In this document: piece by piece, positions 33,075 to 42,977 of the stretch
Layout: each line of letters opens with the position of its first letter
How positions within the stretch are numbered: position 1 is the first letter of the stretch
NCBI RefSeq assembly: GCF_005869935.1
Contig: NZ_SZQF01000005.1
Location: 124,001-188,000 of the forward strand
Origin: Winogradskyella algicola
Lineage (GTDB): Bacteria; Bacteroidota; Bacteroidia; Flavobacteriales; Flavobacteriaceae
Length of the DNA stretch: 64,000 nucleotides
Reading direction: 5' to 3'
The notes under the pieces: model-generated
What the model saw: the letters and a program-made list of their open reading frames with translations, nothing else
What the model was told of the DNA's origin: nothing
Database searches by the model: none
Made by a program: the position numbers and the translations under genes

Positions 33075-34097
33075 ATGAAAATACTTGTAACTGGTGCTGC
33101 AGGATTCATTGGCTTTTTTACATCAAAAGTACTATTAGAAAAAGGACATGAAGTTGTAGGCCTAGACAACATAAATGACTATTATGATGTTAATCTGAAA
33201 TTTTCAAGATTAGGAGAATTAGGAATTAACAAAAGTGACGCTGAAAATTTCAATAATTTATGTAAAAGTACAAATGATAAATTTTCGTTTGTAAGAATGA
33301 ATCTTGAAGATCGAGAAGCATTACCAAAACTTTTTGAACAAGAAAAATTTGATGTGGTGTGTAACCTAGCTGCACAAGCTGGTGTTAGATATAGCCTTGA
33401 GAACCCGGAAACTTATATAGACTCTAACCTAGTTGGTTTTTTGAATATTCTTGAGTGTTGTAGACACAATGACATTAAGCATTTAGTATATGCAAGTAGT
33501 TCTAGTGTTTATGGATTAAACGAAAAAATACCATTTTCAACAGACGATAATGTTGATCACCCGATAAGTTTGTATGCTGCCACAAAGAAGAGTAACGAAT
33601 TAATGGCTCACACATACAGTCATTTATTTAATATTCCTACCACTGGTTTGAGATTTTTTACTGTTTATGGTCCTTGGGGAAGACCAGATATGGCAATGTT
33701 CTTATTTACAGATGCAATTGTAAACGATAGACCTATTAAGGTATTTAACCATGGAAAAATGGAGCGTGATTTTACCTATATTGACGATATTGTTGAAGGT
33801 GTTGTTCGCATTTGTGAAAAACCAGCACAAGAACGTATTGATAACAAGGCTTTGTATAAAGTTTACAATATTGGCAATAATGATTCAGTAAAACTATTAG
33901 ATTTCATAAAAGAAATAGAATCTAATCTAGGTAAAGAAGCTGATAAGAATATGATGCCAATACAACCAGGTGATGTAGAAAAAACCTGGGCAGATGTTAA
34001 CCAACTTATCAAAGATTATGATTACAGACCTAACACCTCTATAAAAGAAGGGGTTAAGTCTTTTGTAAATTGGTATAAATCATATTACAACAAATAA
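33075..34097 (+). CDS. UDP-glucuronate 4-epimerase-like NAD-dependent epimerase
   Basis: A 340-residue extended short-chain dehydrogenase. GAAGFIG (residues 7-13) binds NAD, YASSSSVYG carries the catalytic Ser, and Tyr167-x3-Lys171 (YAATK) completes the triad. The insert DNINDYYDVNLKFSRL and AAQAGVRYSLENPETYI are typical of bacterial UDP-GlcA 4-epimerases (LspL/Cap1J group), giving UDP-galacturonate. It opens the surface polysaccharide cluster, followed by UDP-glucose dehydrogenase, which would make its substrate. Specificity is inferred from family motifs and neighbour. Confidence 0.9.
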   Translation: MKILVTGAAGFIGFFTSKVLLEKGHEVVGLDNINDYYDVNLKFSRLGELGINKSDAENFNNLCKSTNDKFSFVRMNLEDREALPKLFEQEKFDVVCNLAAQAGVRYSLENPETYIDSNLVGFLNILECCRHNDIKHLVYASSSSVYGLNEKIPFSTDDNVDHPISLYAATKKSNELMAHTYSHLFNIPTTGLRFFTVYGPWGRPDMAMFLFTDAIVNDRPIKVFNHGKMERDFTYIDDIVEGVVRICEKPAQERIDNKALYKVYNIGNNDSVKLLDFIKEIESNLGKEADKNMMPIQPGDVEKTWADVNQLIKDYDYRPNTSIKEGVKSFVNWYKSYYNK

Positions 34098-34258
34098 TAT
34101 AACGATCCAAAAACAATATGATATACACTTCCATTTTAATTAAACGGAGTTTATCGTAAAAACCAGTCGTTGATATATTAATTTGTAGATAATTAAATAA
34201 TTCTCACACTTTTGTGACGCTAAATAAATTAACCCGAGTCAAACACATAAATTTAAAA

Positions 34259-35638
34259 ATGAAAATTTCAAAAATTTGCTGTATTGGAGCTGGATATGTA
34301 GGTGGACCTACTATGGCCGTAATTGCTAAAATGAATCCAAATATACAAGTTACCATCGTAGACATTAATGCAGAACGAATAGCTGCATGGAATGACGAAG
34401 ATGTTTCAAAATTACCAATATATGAACCTGGATTAGCTGAAATAGTTGCCGAAACCAGAGGGAAAAACCTACACTTCTCTACAGAAATAGATAAAGCCAT
34501 CGATGAATCTGAAATGATTTTTATTTCAGTTAACACTCCAACCAAAACGTATGGTAAAGGAAAAGGCATGGCCGCTGATTTAAAATACGTAGAGTTATGC
34601 GCCAGAAACATTGCAGATGTAGCTAAAACGGATAAGATAGTAGTAGAAAAATCTACACTTCCTGTTAGAACAGCTCAGGCCATTAAGAGTATCCTACACA
34701 ATACAGGAAGTAGCGTAAAGTTTGACATTTTATCTAATCCTGAATTCTTAGCAGAGGGTACAGCTATTCAAGATTTATTAAATCCAGATCGTGTTTTAAT
34801 TGGTGGTGAATCTGAAGATGCAATAGAGGCTTTAGCTAATATTTACGGTAGTTGGGTACCTCAAGATCAAATTCTAAGAACTAATGTTTGGTCTTCAGAA
34901 TTATCTAAATTAACTGCTAATGCATTTTTAGCGCAACGTATCTCTTCAATTAATGCTATTTCAGAACTTTGTGAAAGAACTGAAGCAGATGTAAGCGAAG
35001 TTGCTAGGGCTATTGGAATGGACTCTAGAATTGGTTCTAAATTCTTAAATGCTTCAATTGGTTTTGGTGGATCATGCTTTCAAAAAGACATATTAAATTT
35101 AGTATATATAGCAAGAAGTTATGGATTAAATGAAGTTGCTGACTATTGGGAACAAGTAATTATACTAAACGATCATCAAAAAAGAAGATTCTCTGATAAC
35201 TTAATAAGCACATTATATAATACAGTATCTGGTAAAAAAATTGCTATGCTTGGTTGGGCATTTAAGAAAGATACAAACGACACAAGAGAATCTGCAGCAA
35301 TCTATGTAGCTGATCATTTATTAAGTGAGCAAGCTAATATTGCAGTTTATGACCCAAAAGTACCAAGTAAAAAAGTTTATGCAGATTTAAACTATTTACA
35401 AACACGTTCAGAAGAAGAAAACAAAACATTAGTAGAAACTTTTGAAGACCCTTATGAGGCTGTTAAAGATGCACATGCAATCGCCATAATGACGGAATGG
35501 GACGAATTTAAAAGCTACGATTGGAAAAAGATTTTTGACCTTATGAAAAAACCAGCTTTTATTTTTGATGGCAGAAACATCTTAAATCCAGAAGAAATGG
35601 CTGAAATTGGGTTTGAATATTCGTCTATTGGAAAGTAA
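34259..35638 (+). CDS. UDP-glucose 6-dehydrogenase
   Basis: A 459-residue nucleotide-sugar dehydrogenase of the longer, eukaryote-like UGD type. The N-terminal Rossmann motif is [20 protein letters not shown] and [14 protein letters not shown] follow, and catalytic Cys273 is in [10 protein letters not shown]. The C-terminal UDP-binding domain begins [16 protein letters not shown]. It oxidises UDP-glucose to UDP-glucuronate. The start at MKISKIC is chosen because an upstream ATG would add 15 unrelated residues. A hairpin TCACA-CTTT-TGTGA lies 43 bases upstream. Confidence 0.95.
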   Translation: MKISKICCIGAGYVGGPTMAVIAKMNPNIQVTIVDINAERIAAWNDEDVSKLPIYEPGLAEIVAETRGKNLHFSTEIDKAIDESEMIFISVNTPTKTYGKGKGMAADLKYVELCARNIADVAKTDKIVVEKSTLPVRTAQAIKSILHNTGSSVKFDILSNPEFLAEGTAIQDLLNPDRVLIGGESEDAIEALANIYGSWVPQDQILRTNVWSSELSKLTANAFLAQRISSINAISELCERTEADVSEVARAIGMDSRIGSKFLNASIGFGGSCFQKDILNLVYIARSYGLNEVADYWEQVIILNDHQKRRFSDNLISTLYNTVSGKKIAMLGWAFKKDTNDTRESAAIYVADHLLSEQANIAVYDPKVPSKKVYADLNYLQTRSEEENKTLVETFEDPYEAVKDAHAIAIMTEWDEFKSYDWKKIFDLMKKPAFIFDGRNILNPEEMAEIGFEYSSIGK

Positions 35639-35646
35639 TAAAAAAG

Positions 35647-35693
35647 AAATCCGATGCTGAAATTAACTTAAATACTCAGCATTGGATTTTTTA
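35647..35693. terminator. bidirectional terminator between UGD and the lyase gene
   Basis: A 14-bp stem (AAATCCGATGCTGA / TCAGCATTGGATTT, one G-U) with A and T runs on the flanks serves both convergent genes. Confidence 0.8.
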
Positions 35694-35711
35694 ATTTATA
35701 AAGCGACTTCT

Positions 35712-38700
35712 TTATCGGACTATGAGCCTTTTAAATAACTCTTGTTCAATGTCAGCTAATTTTATTAAATAAATACCTGGTCTAAAACTACTTACATCTA
35801 CTCTTGTAGTAGTAGAAACACTTAAACTCTCATTTTCAACACTTTTTTGATAAATAAGCTTTCCAGTCAAATCATATATGTAAAAACCTGTTAATTGATC
35901 ATTTCCTGAAAGTTTGATATCTACATAGTCGCTAGCAGGATTAGGATAAACCAAAAACTCAAATTCTAAAGCAGACCCATCTACAGGTTCATCAATAACG
36001 ACTTCATCATCGTCACAATTATCATCAACAAAAACGGTTACGGTGTCTTCATCGAAATCTAAAGCATTGAAAACAGTCACAGTATATTCCGTTGTCTCAG
36101 TTGGTGATACTTGTATAGACTGTGTCGTTTCTCCTGTACTCCAAACATATTCATCACCACCAGTTGCTGTTAATGTTACTATATCACCTAAACATATCTC
36201 TTGATCTTCACCAGCATAAGCTTCAACCTCTGGTATAACATTGACTGTTACTTGTTTCTCATCATAACAATCACCTATGTAACCTCTTACCTCATAAGTT
36301 GTTGTTTGAGAAGGACTAACAGCAATATTTGGTTGTGTCGCACCATTATTCCATTCGTAGGTATTTGCGCCAGATGCAGATAACGTAACAAAATCACCAC
36401 TCATGATGTTTACACTATCACCATTTAGAATTACAACATCTGGATTAGGATTAACAAAAACAGTAACATCGTCAGTATCTTCTTGTATCCCTGAAGAGAC
36501 CGTTACCGTATAAGTGGTTGTTGACAAAGGGCTCACAACAATACTTTGTGTTGTTTCGCCAGTACTCCATAAATAACTATCTCCTGGACTAGATGTTAAT
36601 ACTACTTCATAACCTGAATTTTCACAAACATTCTCGTCTTGCCCAGCAGATACCACTAAAACCTCTTCTACTGTGACAGTTACCTGTGCTTCGGCTGTAC
36701 ATGTTGCATTTGTTCCTAAAACGGTATAAGTAGTAGTGGTATTGGGCGTTACAACAATTGTATCACTTACTTCACCAGTACTCCATAGGTATGTATCTGC
36801 ACCAAAAACAGTCAATTGTACACTTTCACCTTCAACAATAGATAAATCTTCAGTTATCGTTAATGTTGGTAAGCTATTAACCGTTACAGCCACCTCATCT
36901 GTACTTGAACAACCATTAGAAATTACTTCAACGGTATAAGTAGTATCTACACTTGGTGTTACTGAGATTGAAGCTGTGGTTTCACCTGTACTCCACAAGT
37001 ATTCATCTCCACCACTAGCAGTAAGTATTGCAGAATCACCTTCACAGATTGTTTGGTCTTCGCCGGCTTCAGCTATAGGTAAGTCATTGACGATTACAGT
37101 AACAGAGTCGTCGTCGCTATTTCCAAAACCATCAAAAGCAGTAACCGTGTATGTAGTTGTAACCGTTGGACTAACTTCTATTGAAGTTGTGGTTTCACCA
37201 TTACTCCATAAATAAGTTTGCCCACCAGATGCAGAGAGTGTAACGGATTCCCCTTGGCAAATAGTTTGATCTGATCCAGCGTTCGCAGCGAACGCTCCTG
37301 GCAAAACCGTTATCTGATTACTTCTAAGAAAACGGTTTGGTATTTCACCTTCTGCAAACTGCGTATATCTTGCTTCGATTTGAAAAGTTTGATTTATCGA
37401 TGTATCTAATCCTGTAATTGTTCTTGTATAATTTGTAGCAGTAGCATTATCGTTTTGATCGACTTCATTTATTATCGTATCGAATCCACCTTGTGGTTCT
37501 AAACTACCTGTATCTAATTCAAATGTTAAAATATAATCATCACCACTAAGAATAGCACTTACCAGTACTGGAGGTAATGGTAATAATAATGACTCAACGG
37601 TTATAGTTGAACTATCGGTAAAGCCACCATCATTGGACGTGAAAGTTATATCAACTACCCCTTCTGAGATTGCTGTTACAAGACCAGTATTTTCATCAAC
37701 TGTTGCAATAGCATCATCAGAACTTGACCAGAAGCCCGTTTGATCAGTGGCATTGTTAGGTAGAATCTCAACATTTAAAGTAAGCGTCTCATTAACGTTA
37801 GTAGCAACTGTTTCTGGAGTTACCAAAACACTAGTAACATTAACTTCTGGGCTAACATTTACTATTCTTGTAGTCTCTTCAGCAGCATTACCTTCACTGT
37901 CATTTACATTATATGTTATAACATAGGTACCAATACTAGTAGTATCAACGGCGTCACCACCAACAACTATACTTGAAGTAATATCACCATCCTGTGGGTC
38001 AAAGGCAGTAGCACCTTCATCAGTGTAAGCACCACTATTTACAATAACATCAACGACTTCATCACCTAATAAAATAATTTCAGGCTCTTCAACTGGAACA
38101 ATTGCCCCATCTACTTGATTTAAAAATACTTCTAAATTAGTATAACCTGCATCTAAATCATTACCATTATTATCTGCTACATTTGGGTTTAAACCATTTG
38201 CGGTTTCCCAAGTATCTGGCATACCATCGTTATCAGTATCATATCCAGTAGGTCTAGTGTTTGCAGGCAATGTAGGATGTGGTATACTGCTTATGTCATC
38301 AAAAAAAGATCCATTGTAAGTATCATTAATAATCATATTTAAATCTCCTGTATCCTTAGAATCTCTGTATACATTTATAGAACCGTCTGCATTTAGTGTT
38401 TTATAAGCACCTAGATCACCATTTACAACAATATTATTGTAAGCATCGTTTGCACTCTCTATTGTAAAGGTTTCACCAATTAAAGGAAATTGAGTACTTG
38501 TAAAAAACTGATCACCTACAGGTGTATTAGGTACGTATGGAGCATCACTTGCTGTAAAATAAACCCACATGTCTCTATCATCACTTTGGGGTGTCTCTCT
38601 TTGACCTGTCACTATGTTCCCAGAAGTATAGATTAAAGGATTTTTATCAATTCTTGCTTGAAGCTTTTGTAAAGTATTAGCAGATATAACTCCATCACCA

Positions 38701-39557
38701 TACCATGCGTTGCTTCTAAGTCCACCTACTGAAGGTTTATAATAATTATTCATTACATTATAAGTTCCTTCATGAGTAATTCTTATTAATCTGGTTCTCC
38801 AGTTATACACTACATTATTGATAATATCGTATTGTCCATTACCTTTAGGATTAGGAAATCTGTGCGAAATACCACTGTAAACATTATTTATAAAAGTAAA
38901 ATCGCCTCCAACTTCATCAACTCCTAGAATACTTCCTGTTTTACTATCTTGGAAAAAACAGTTTTGAATCGTAACATTCCCCATTACTCCAGAAGTATTT
39001 CCCCAAGTAGCTGATTGATCCATTCCGTGGCTAAACGTACAATGGTCAAAAATTATATCAGTACCACCCAAATATTTAAAACTATCAGGTAAATATTGAC
39101 TAGTACCGACTTGAATAACAATACCTTCATTTCTAAATCTAACATATCGTACTATGACATTATCAACATCTTGAAACATTAAATATGAAGTTTTAATAGT
39201 AATTCCACCCTCTGGTGCTGTTTGACCTGCAATAGTCATATCGTCATAATTACTACCATTTATTATTACCGCAAAAGCTCCTTCTTGTGTGGCATCAATT
39301 TCACCACTAACGTCAAAAACTATAGTTCTTGGTCCTTGAGTTTGAATGGCTTCTTTAAGTCCTCCTGGCGCATCCCAGTCTAATGTTGTTACATGTATTA
39401 CTTGTCCGCCACGACCACCAGTTGCATAGGCACCTGCACCTTTAGCAGATGGAAATGCTAATTGTTGGGCAAAAGTATTTTGAAGACTAAATATTAATAA
39501 AATAAAAAGGAGTGTGAAATTTAATTCACATAAGGTTCTTGCTCTTAGTTCTTTCAT
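35712..39557 (-). CDS. secreted pectate-lyase-like protein with Ig-like repeats and T9SS sorting domain
   Basis: A 1281-residue modular protein. After a signal peptide (about 1-30) comes a right-handed beta-helix of pectate lyase type (about 35-430: TGGRGGQVIHVTTL, DVSGEID, NVIVRYVRFR, IIFDHCTFSHGMDQSATWG, TFINNVYSGISHRFPNPKG). A Ca-binding-like DTDNDGMPDTWE segment follows (about 443), then a DUF5011-type domain (about 495-565), a BIG2-like domain (about 570-650), six Ig/PKD-like repeats of ~75 residues sharing YLWSTGETT and TTTYTVT, and a type A T9SS domain (about 1200-1281, VYPNPASDYVDIKL). It would be secreted or surface-bound and cleave a uronate polymer. It stands in reverse inside the polysaccharide cluster. 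Confidence 0.88.
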   Translation of the reverse strand: MKELRARTLCELNFTLLFILLIFSLQNTFAQQLAFPSAKGAGAYATGGRGGQVIHVTTLDWDAPGGLKEAIQTQGPRTIVFDVSGEIDATQEGAFAVIINGSNYDDMTIAGQTAPEGGITIKTSYLMFQDVDNVIVRYVRFRNEGIVIQVGTSQYLPDSFKYLGGTDIIFDHCTFSHGMDQSATWGNTSGVMGNVTIQNCFFQDSKTGSILGVDEVGGDFTFINNVYSGISHRFPNPKGNGQYDIINNVVYNWRTRLIRITHEGTYNVMNNYYKPSVGGLRSNAWYGDGVISANTLQKLQARIDKNPLIYTSGNIVTGQRETPQSDDRDMWVYFTASDAPYVPNTPVGDQFFTSTQFPLIGETFTIESANDAYNNIVVNGDLGAYKTLNADGSINVYRDSKDTGDLNMIINDTYNGSFFDDISSIPHPTLPANTRPTGYDTDNDGMPDTWETANGLNPNVADNNGNDLDAGYTNLEVFLNQVDGAIVPVEEPEIILLGDEVVDVIVNSGAYTDEGATAFDPQDGDITSSIVVGGDAVDTTSIGTYVITYNVNDSEGNAAEETTRIVNVSPEVNVTSVLVTPETVATNVNETLTLNVEILPNNATDQTGFWSSSDDAIATVDENTGLVTAISEGVVDITFTSNDGGFTDSSTITVESLLLPLPPVLVSAILSGDDYILTFELDTGSLEPQGGFDTIINEVDQNDNATATNYTRTITGLDTSINQTFQIEARYTQFAEGEIPNRFLRSNQITVLPGAFAANAGSDQTICQGESVTLSASGGQTYLWSNGETTTSIEVSPTVTTTYTVTAFDGFGNSDDDSVTVIVNDLPIAEAGEDQTICEGDSAILTASGGDEYLWSTGETTASISVTPSVDTTYTVEVISNGCSSTDEVAVTVNSLPTLTITEDLSIVEGESVQLTVFGADTYLWSTGEVSDTIVVTPNTTTTYTVLGTNATCTAEAQVTVTVEEVLVVSAGQDENVCENSGYEVVLTSSPGDSYLWSTGETTQSIVVSPLSTTTYTVTVSSGIQEDTDDVTVFVNPNPDVVILNGDSVNIMSGDFVTLSASGANTYEWNNGATQPNIAVSPSQTTTYEVRGYIGDCYDEKQVTVNVIPEVEAYAGEDQEICLGDIVTLTATGGDEYVWSTGETTQSIQVSPTETTEYTVTVFNALDFDEDTVTVFVDDNCDDDEVVIDEPVDGSALEFEFLVYPNPASDYVDIKLSGNDQLTGFYIYDLTGKLIYQKSVENESLSVSTTTRVDVSSFRPGIYLIKLADIEQELFKRLIVR

Positions 39558-39598
39558 TTTGGGGGCAATTTAAAATCTAAGTAGGTTTATTATAAATC

Positions 39599-39632
39599 CA
39601 AATATATTTAACAGAATAAGATTTGACGTCAA
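39599..39632 (-). promoter_or_regulatory. lyase promoter with overlapping palindrome
   Basis: On the minus strand TTG (39630-39632) and an exact TATATTTG (39599-39606) are 23 bases apart, 42 bases before the start codon. The -33 lies in a perfect 12-bp palindrome TTTGACGTCAAA (39622-39633), a candidate operator; GACGTC recurs at 39738-39743. Confidence 0.6.
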
Positions 39633-39771
39633 AAAGCCAAACAATTCGATAAAAAGGGTATATTTGTAAGTATAAACCTACCAATGTGCTATTAATCTAA
39701 TTTATTTGCACAATATACGACCAGAAGTAGGTTGTTGGACGTCAGGTTAATAAACTTTTATTAACATGTTA

Positions 39772-41436
39772 TCAAAAACGTCGTCTTTTTAATAAGCCAT
39801 CAATAATTGTAAGTTTACTTTGTTTATTAATGGAATGGCAGGCAAGTAATTTTTTATCCCAGTTTGGTAAAATACTATTTACGGTTTTCTCTGAATAATC
39901 TTTAGCCGTTAACAATTCTATTTTATTGATTTTCATACTGTGCCCATATCTTTTTGCACAGTCTTGTGAAGGTCTATATAAATTATTTTTTTCGTCTCTA
40001 AATATATTACCAGCCGGACGCGATCTTCTAACATCAGAAACTATTGGGTTCTTGGGATGACTTATCTACTCATCGGAGAATAAATTATCTGAATAAAATA
40101 AAAACAATTCATCAAGAGACGAAGCTCCATTGTTTTCTTTTATATTACAAAATAACCAATACTTATTATCATGTTTTAGTATGGTAGAATCCACAGCATG
40201 GATTCCTTTCATAAGCGTTTGCTTAAAGTTCCATTTATAAGGAAACTCAACACATTCATAAATATCCACACTATTGTTTGCAGCAGTTTCAGGAATTAAA
40301 TATAGCTTACCATCTTCTTCTATAATAAAGGGATAAGACATATGGTAATCGTTTTCTATAATGGTTTTAGGCTTTGTATAATTACCTTTTTGGTCCAATT
40401 CCATTACTGATATTTTACCTAAACCTTCTTTATATATTAACTCTTCAATAAAAAGATAATACTTATTGTCTTTTTCAACAATAAACGGATCTGCCCAAAA
40501 CCTATCCTTAGGTGGCACTATCTTTTTGAATCTAAAAAAAGATTTAGACCATTCTTGTTTGGAGTTGAATTTAAAAAGTAGTATCCATTGATTAAAATAG
40601 AATGTATTATAAACGAGAGAATTAATCTTTCTTTTAGCAATAACTCCCATCGCCTTTAGAACTTGGAAGTTTGTTGGTGTTAAAAACAATCTATTACTAT
40701 AAAAATCTAGATCTTCTGACTTTTCTAAACTACTAAAGAATTCATCTGGACCAAGCGTATGTAACTCTTTTAATTTTCTAGGCATCATATTTAATGCCTT
40801 CCAATAATATTTATTTTTATTTCTTTTGACACTTAATTTTTCTGTAGCACTAAATGAACCTGATAACTTTAAGCCTCCGTCTAAATCTTCAGATAAAATC
40901 TGTAGTATTACACCTGTTACATCCCAATTTTCAAAAACCTCCCAAGTACCTGCAGGTCCTCCTCTATTTACAGTATTGTCGCCGTGATGGTATGACCAGA
41001 TACCATATCTGGCTATTTTTAGGATGTCTCCTCGTAATATTCTAAAACCTAGCCTTATTAAAATATCTAGATCATATTTTTTTATTTCGGCAATATCATC
41101 TTCTATAATATAATCACTAAACTTTTTCTGTTTAGGAACAACAACTATTTCGTCACAACTGACCAGTTCTTTTACTTTTTTAGACTTAAAAGCATCTGGT
41201 GTAACTTTAAACAATTTAGAATCTATCTTGTTATATAAAATCCACACTAGCTTTTTTCTCAGTTCATAAATTGTTCTGAACTTAGACTTCTTATTATTGC
41301 TAGTGCTACCGTTCTTTATTATAAGGGATATTTCAGCATAATCAAAAGAGTTTAATATTTCGAGCATTTTATAAGCCCAATTAGGAATATTATCGCTGTC
41401 TACTAATAATCCGATTTTCAATTTACGATTCATCAT
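39772..41436 (-). pseudogene. formyltransferase-like / beta-propeller protein interrupted by an in-frame amber codon
   Basis: The first 456 codons (41436-40069) encode a formyltransferase-like N-terminal domain with WSYHHGDNTVNRGGPAGTWE (His150, His151, Asp153) and a propeller-like C-terminal part (DRFWADPFIVEKDNKYYLF). A TAG at 40066-40068 then stops translation. In the same frame a further 97 codons stay open to a TGA at 39772 and read ISHPKNPIVSDVRRSRPAG, LYRPSQDCAKRYGHSM and a KRRRF end, which is the normal C-terminus of this family. The family has a Trp at the TAG position, so TGG to TAG is one base. It is either a recent nonsense mutation, a sequencing error, or read through. This family often modifies cell-surface amino sugars. 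Confidence 0.85.
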
Positions 41437-41686
41437 TATAATAAAGTATTGAGGTAAAAGCTTTTGTAATTAAATAATTGAAGAAATTCAAATATGCGAC
41501 ATTTTAGTTATATAAAAAAAGTTTTTTGTTTATTGAACTCTTTATAGTATTAAAGCGTAAAGTAAAGGCGAAAAACAAACTATAACTTGCTCATTTTATT
41601 ACATAAACGAATTTATCTGTAATGTCAACCCAAAAAAATGGCATTTATTTCTCTTTTATGCATATTTACGCAAAATTAACCTGCTT

Positions 41687-42811
41687 ATGGATTCAACCAA
41701 AAAAGAAAAGAAAAGTAGATTATATCACTTAGATTTAATTCGTTTTTTCGCTGCTTTGTATGTTGTTCTATATCATTACGGATATAGAGGCTATGCAAAG
41801 GATAATTTCTCTATTTTACGATTCCCAGAGCTAGAAAGCTTTTCTAAATACGGTTACCTAGGAGTTGATTTGTTTTTTATAATAAGTGGTTTTGTAATTC
41901 TTTTGTCTGTAAGGAAGTCTAGTTTTATGGACTTTATGATTTCAAGGATAACGCGTTTATATCCAGCTTATTGGTTCTGCGTAATTTTAACCGCGTTAGT
42001 AATTTATTTCTTTGACGGAAATATTTTTAAGGTAACCTTACCACAGGTTTTATTTAATCTAACAATGTTAAATGGCTTTTTTGGTGTTGAATACGTAGAT
42101 GGGGTGTATTGGTCATTATTAATAGAACTTAAATTTTATATATTGATAGGTTTGATATTGCTATTTAGACTAATGAAGCATATCAAACTTTTTGCCTACA
42201 TTTTGTTGTTCTTCGCTATCGCCCAGTTAATAGTTCCGTTTAAAGATGCACCTACATTACTAAAAGTTATTTATTATGTAACCTTTGCAAAGTATAGTGC
42301 ATACTTTGTTGCAGGAATGTTTTTCTATTTAATTAAAACAGGAAAAAGATCAATTTTCAATATAATTCCTATACTTATTTCCTATGTAGTTGCAATATTA
42401 TACGCTGTTGGAAAGGTACAAGATAGAAACCTAAGATATGATAATGCATACGATGTGAATGTAGTTGCTATTCTTATCACAGTATTTTTCATCCTTATGT
42501 TTTTAATAAGCTATGGTAAGTTAATGTTTTTGAATAAAAGAATATTTTACTATTTCGGTATACTAACCTACCCTTTGTATTTAATACATCAAAATATAGG
42601 TTTTATAATATTTAATACACTCGGAAAATCAATGAACAAATGGTTATTGCTTAGCATAGTTTTGATTCTTATGATATATGCCTCATATTTAATACATAAA
42701 TTCATCGAAAAGCCTCTAAGTAGATCAATAAGAAATAAGCTAACCAATAGCAAGCTTTTAAATACTATAAGACTAAGGACAGAGCCCACAAAGCTAGGTG
42801 TTAAAAATTAA
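41687..42811 (+). CDS. acyltransferase-3 family O-acyltransferase
   Basis: A 374-residue multi-pass membrane protein with about ten hydrophobic segments. The N-terminal HLDLIRFFAALYVVLYHYG, with conserved Arg and His, and LGVDLFFIISGFVIL are the acyltransferase-3 (OafA/YrhL) signature; SRITRLYPAYW follows. Members transfer acetyl or other acyl groups to sugars of surface polysaccharides or lipids on the periplasmic side. It is divergent from the interrupted formyltransferase-like gene, with 250 bases in between, in which only a weak minus-strand CATATTTG box (41489-41496) was seen. Confidence 0.9.
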   Translation: MDSTKKEKKSRLYHLDLIRFFAALYVVLYHYGYRGYAKDNFSILRFPELESFSKYGYLGVDLFFIISGFVILLSVRKSSFMDFMISRITRLYPAYWFCVILTALVIYFFDGNIFKVTLPQVLFNLTMLNGFFGVEYVDGVYWSLLIELKFYILIGLILLFRLMKHIKLFAYILLFFAIAQLIVPFKDAPTLLKVIYYVTFAKYSAYFVAGMFFYLIKTGKRSIFNIIPILISYVVAILYAVGKVQDRNLRYDNAYDVNVVAILITVFFILMFLISYGKLMFLNKRIFYYFGILTYPLYLIHQNIGFIIFNTLGKSMNKWLLLSIVLILMIYASYLIHKFIEKPLSRSIRNKLTNSKLLNTIRLRTEPTKLGVKN

Positions 42812-42977
42812 AAGATGCATCAATTCCAAATCAATATTTCAATTAAGAAATTAAAAACCTTAAATCCTAAAACGGTAATTAACATCATTATCAATTTTTA
42901 GATAACACAGATTTTAGATAATTCTCATTTAATTATAACACTTAAAGAAAAATCAAATAGCTTACAAATAAACAGAA

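Noticed and set aside
34204..34611. Minus-strand 135-codon frame at the start of UDP-glucose dehydrogenase
   Set aside because: It overlaps the conserved Rossmann domain of UGD and has no independent support.
39659..39666. Plus-strand TATATTTG that could be a promoter
   Set aside because: The nearest TTG is 33 bases upstream, too far, and no plus-strand gene follows; it would only read antisense into the interrupted gene.
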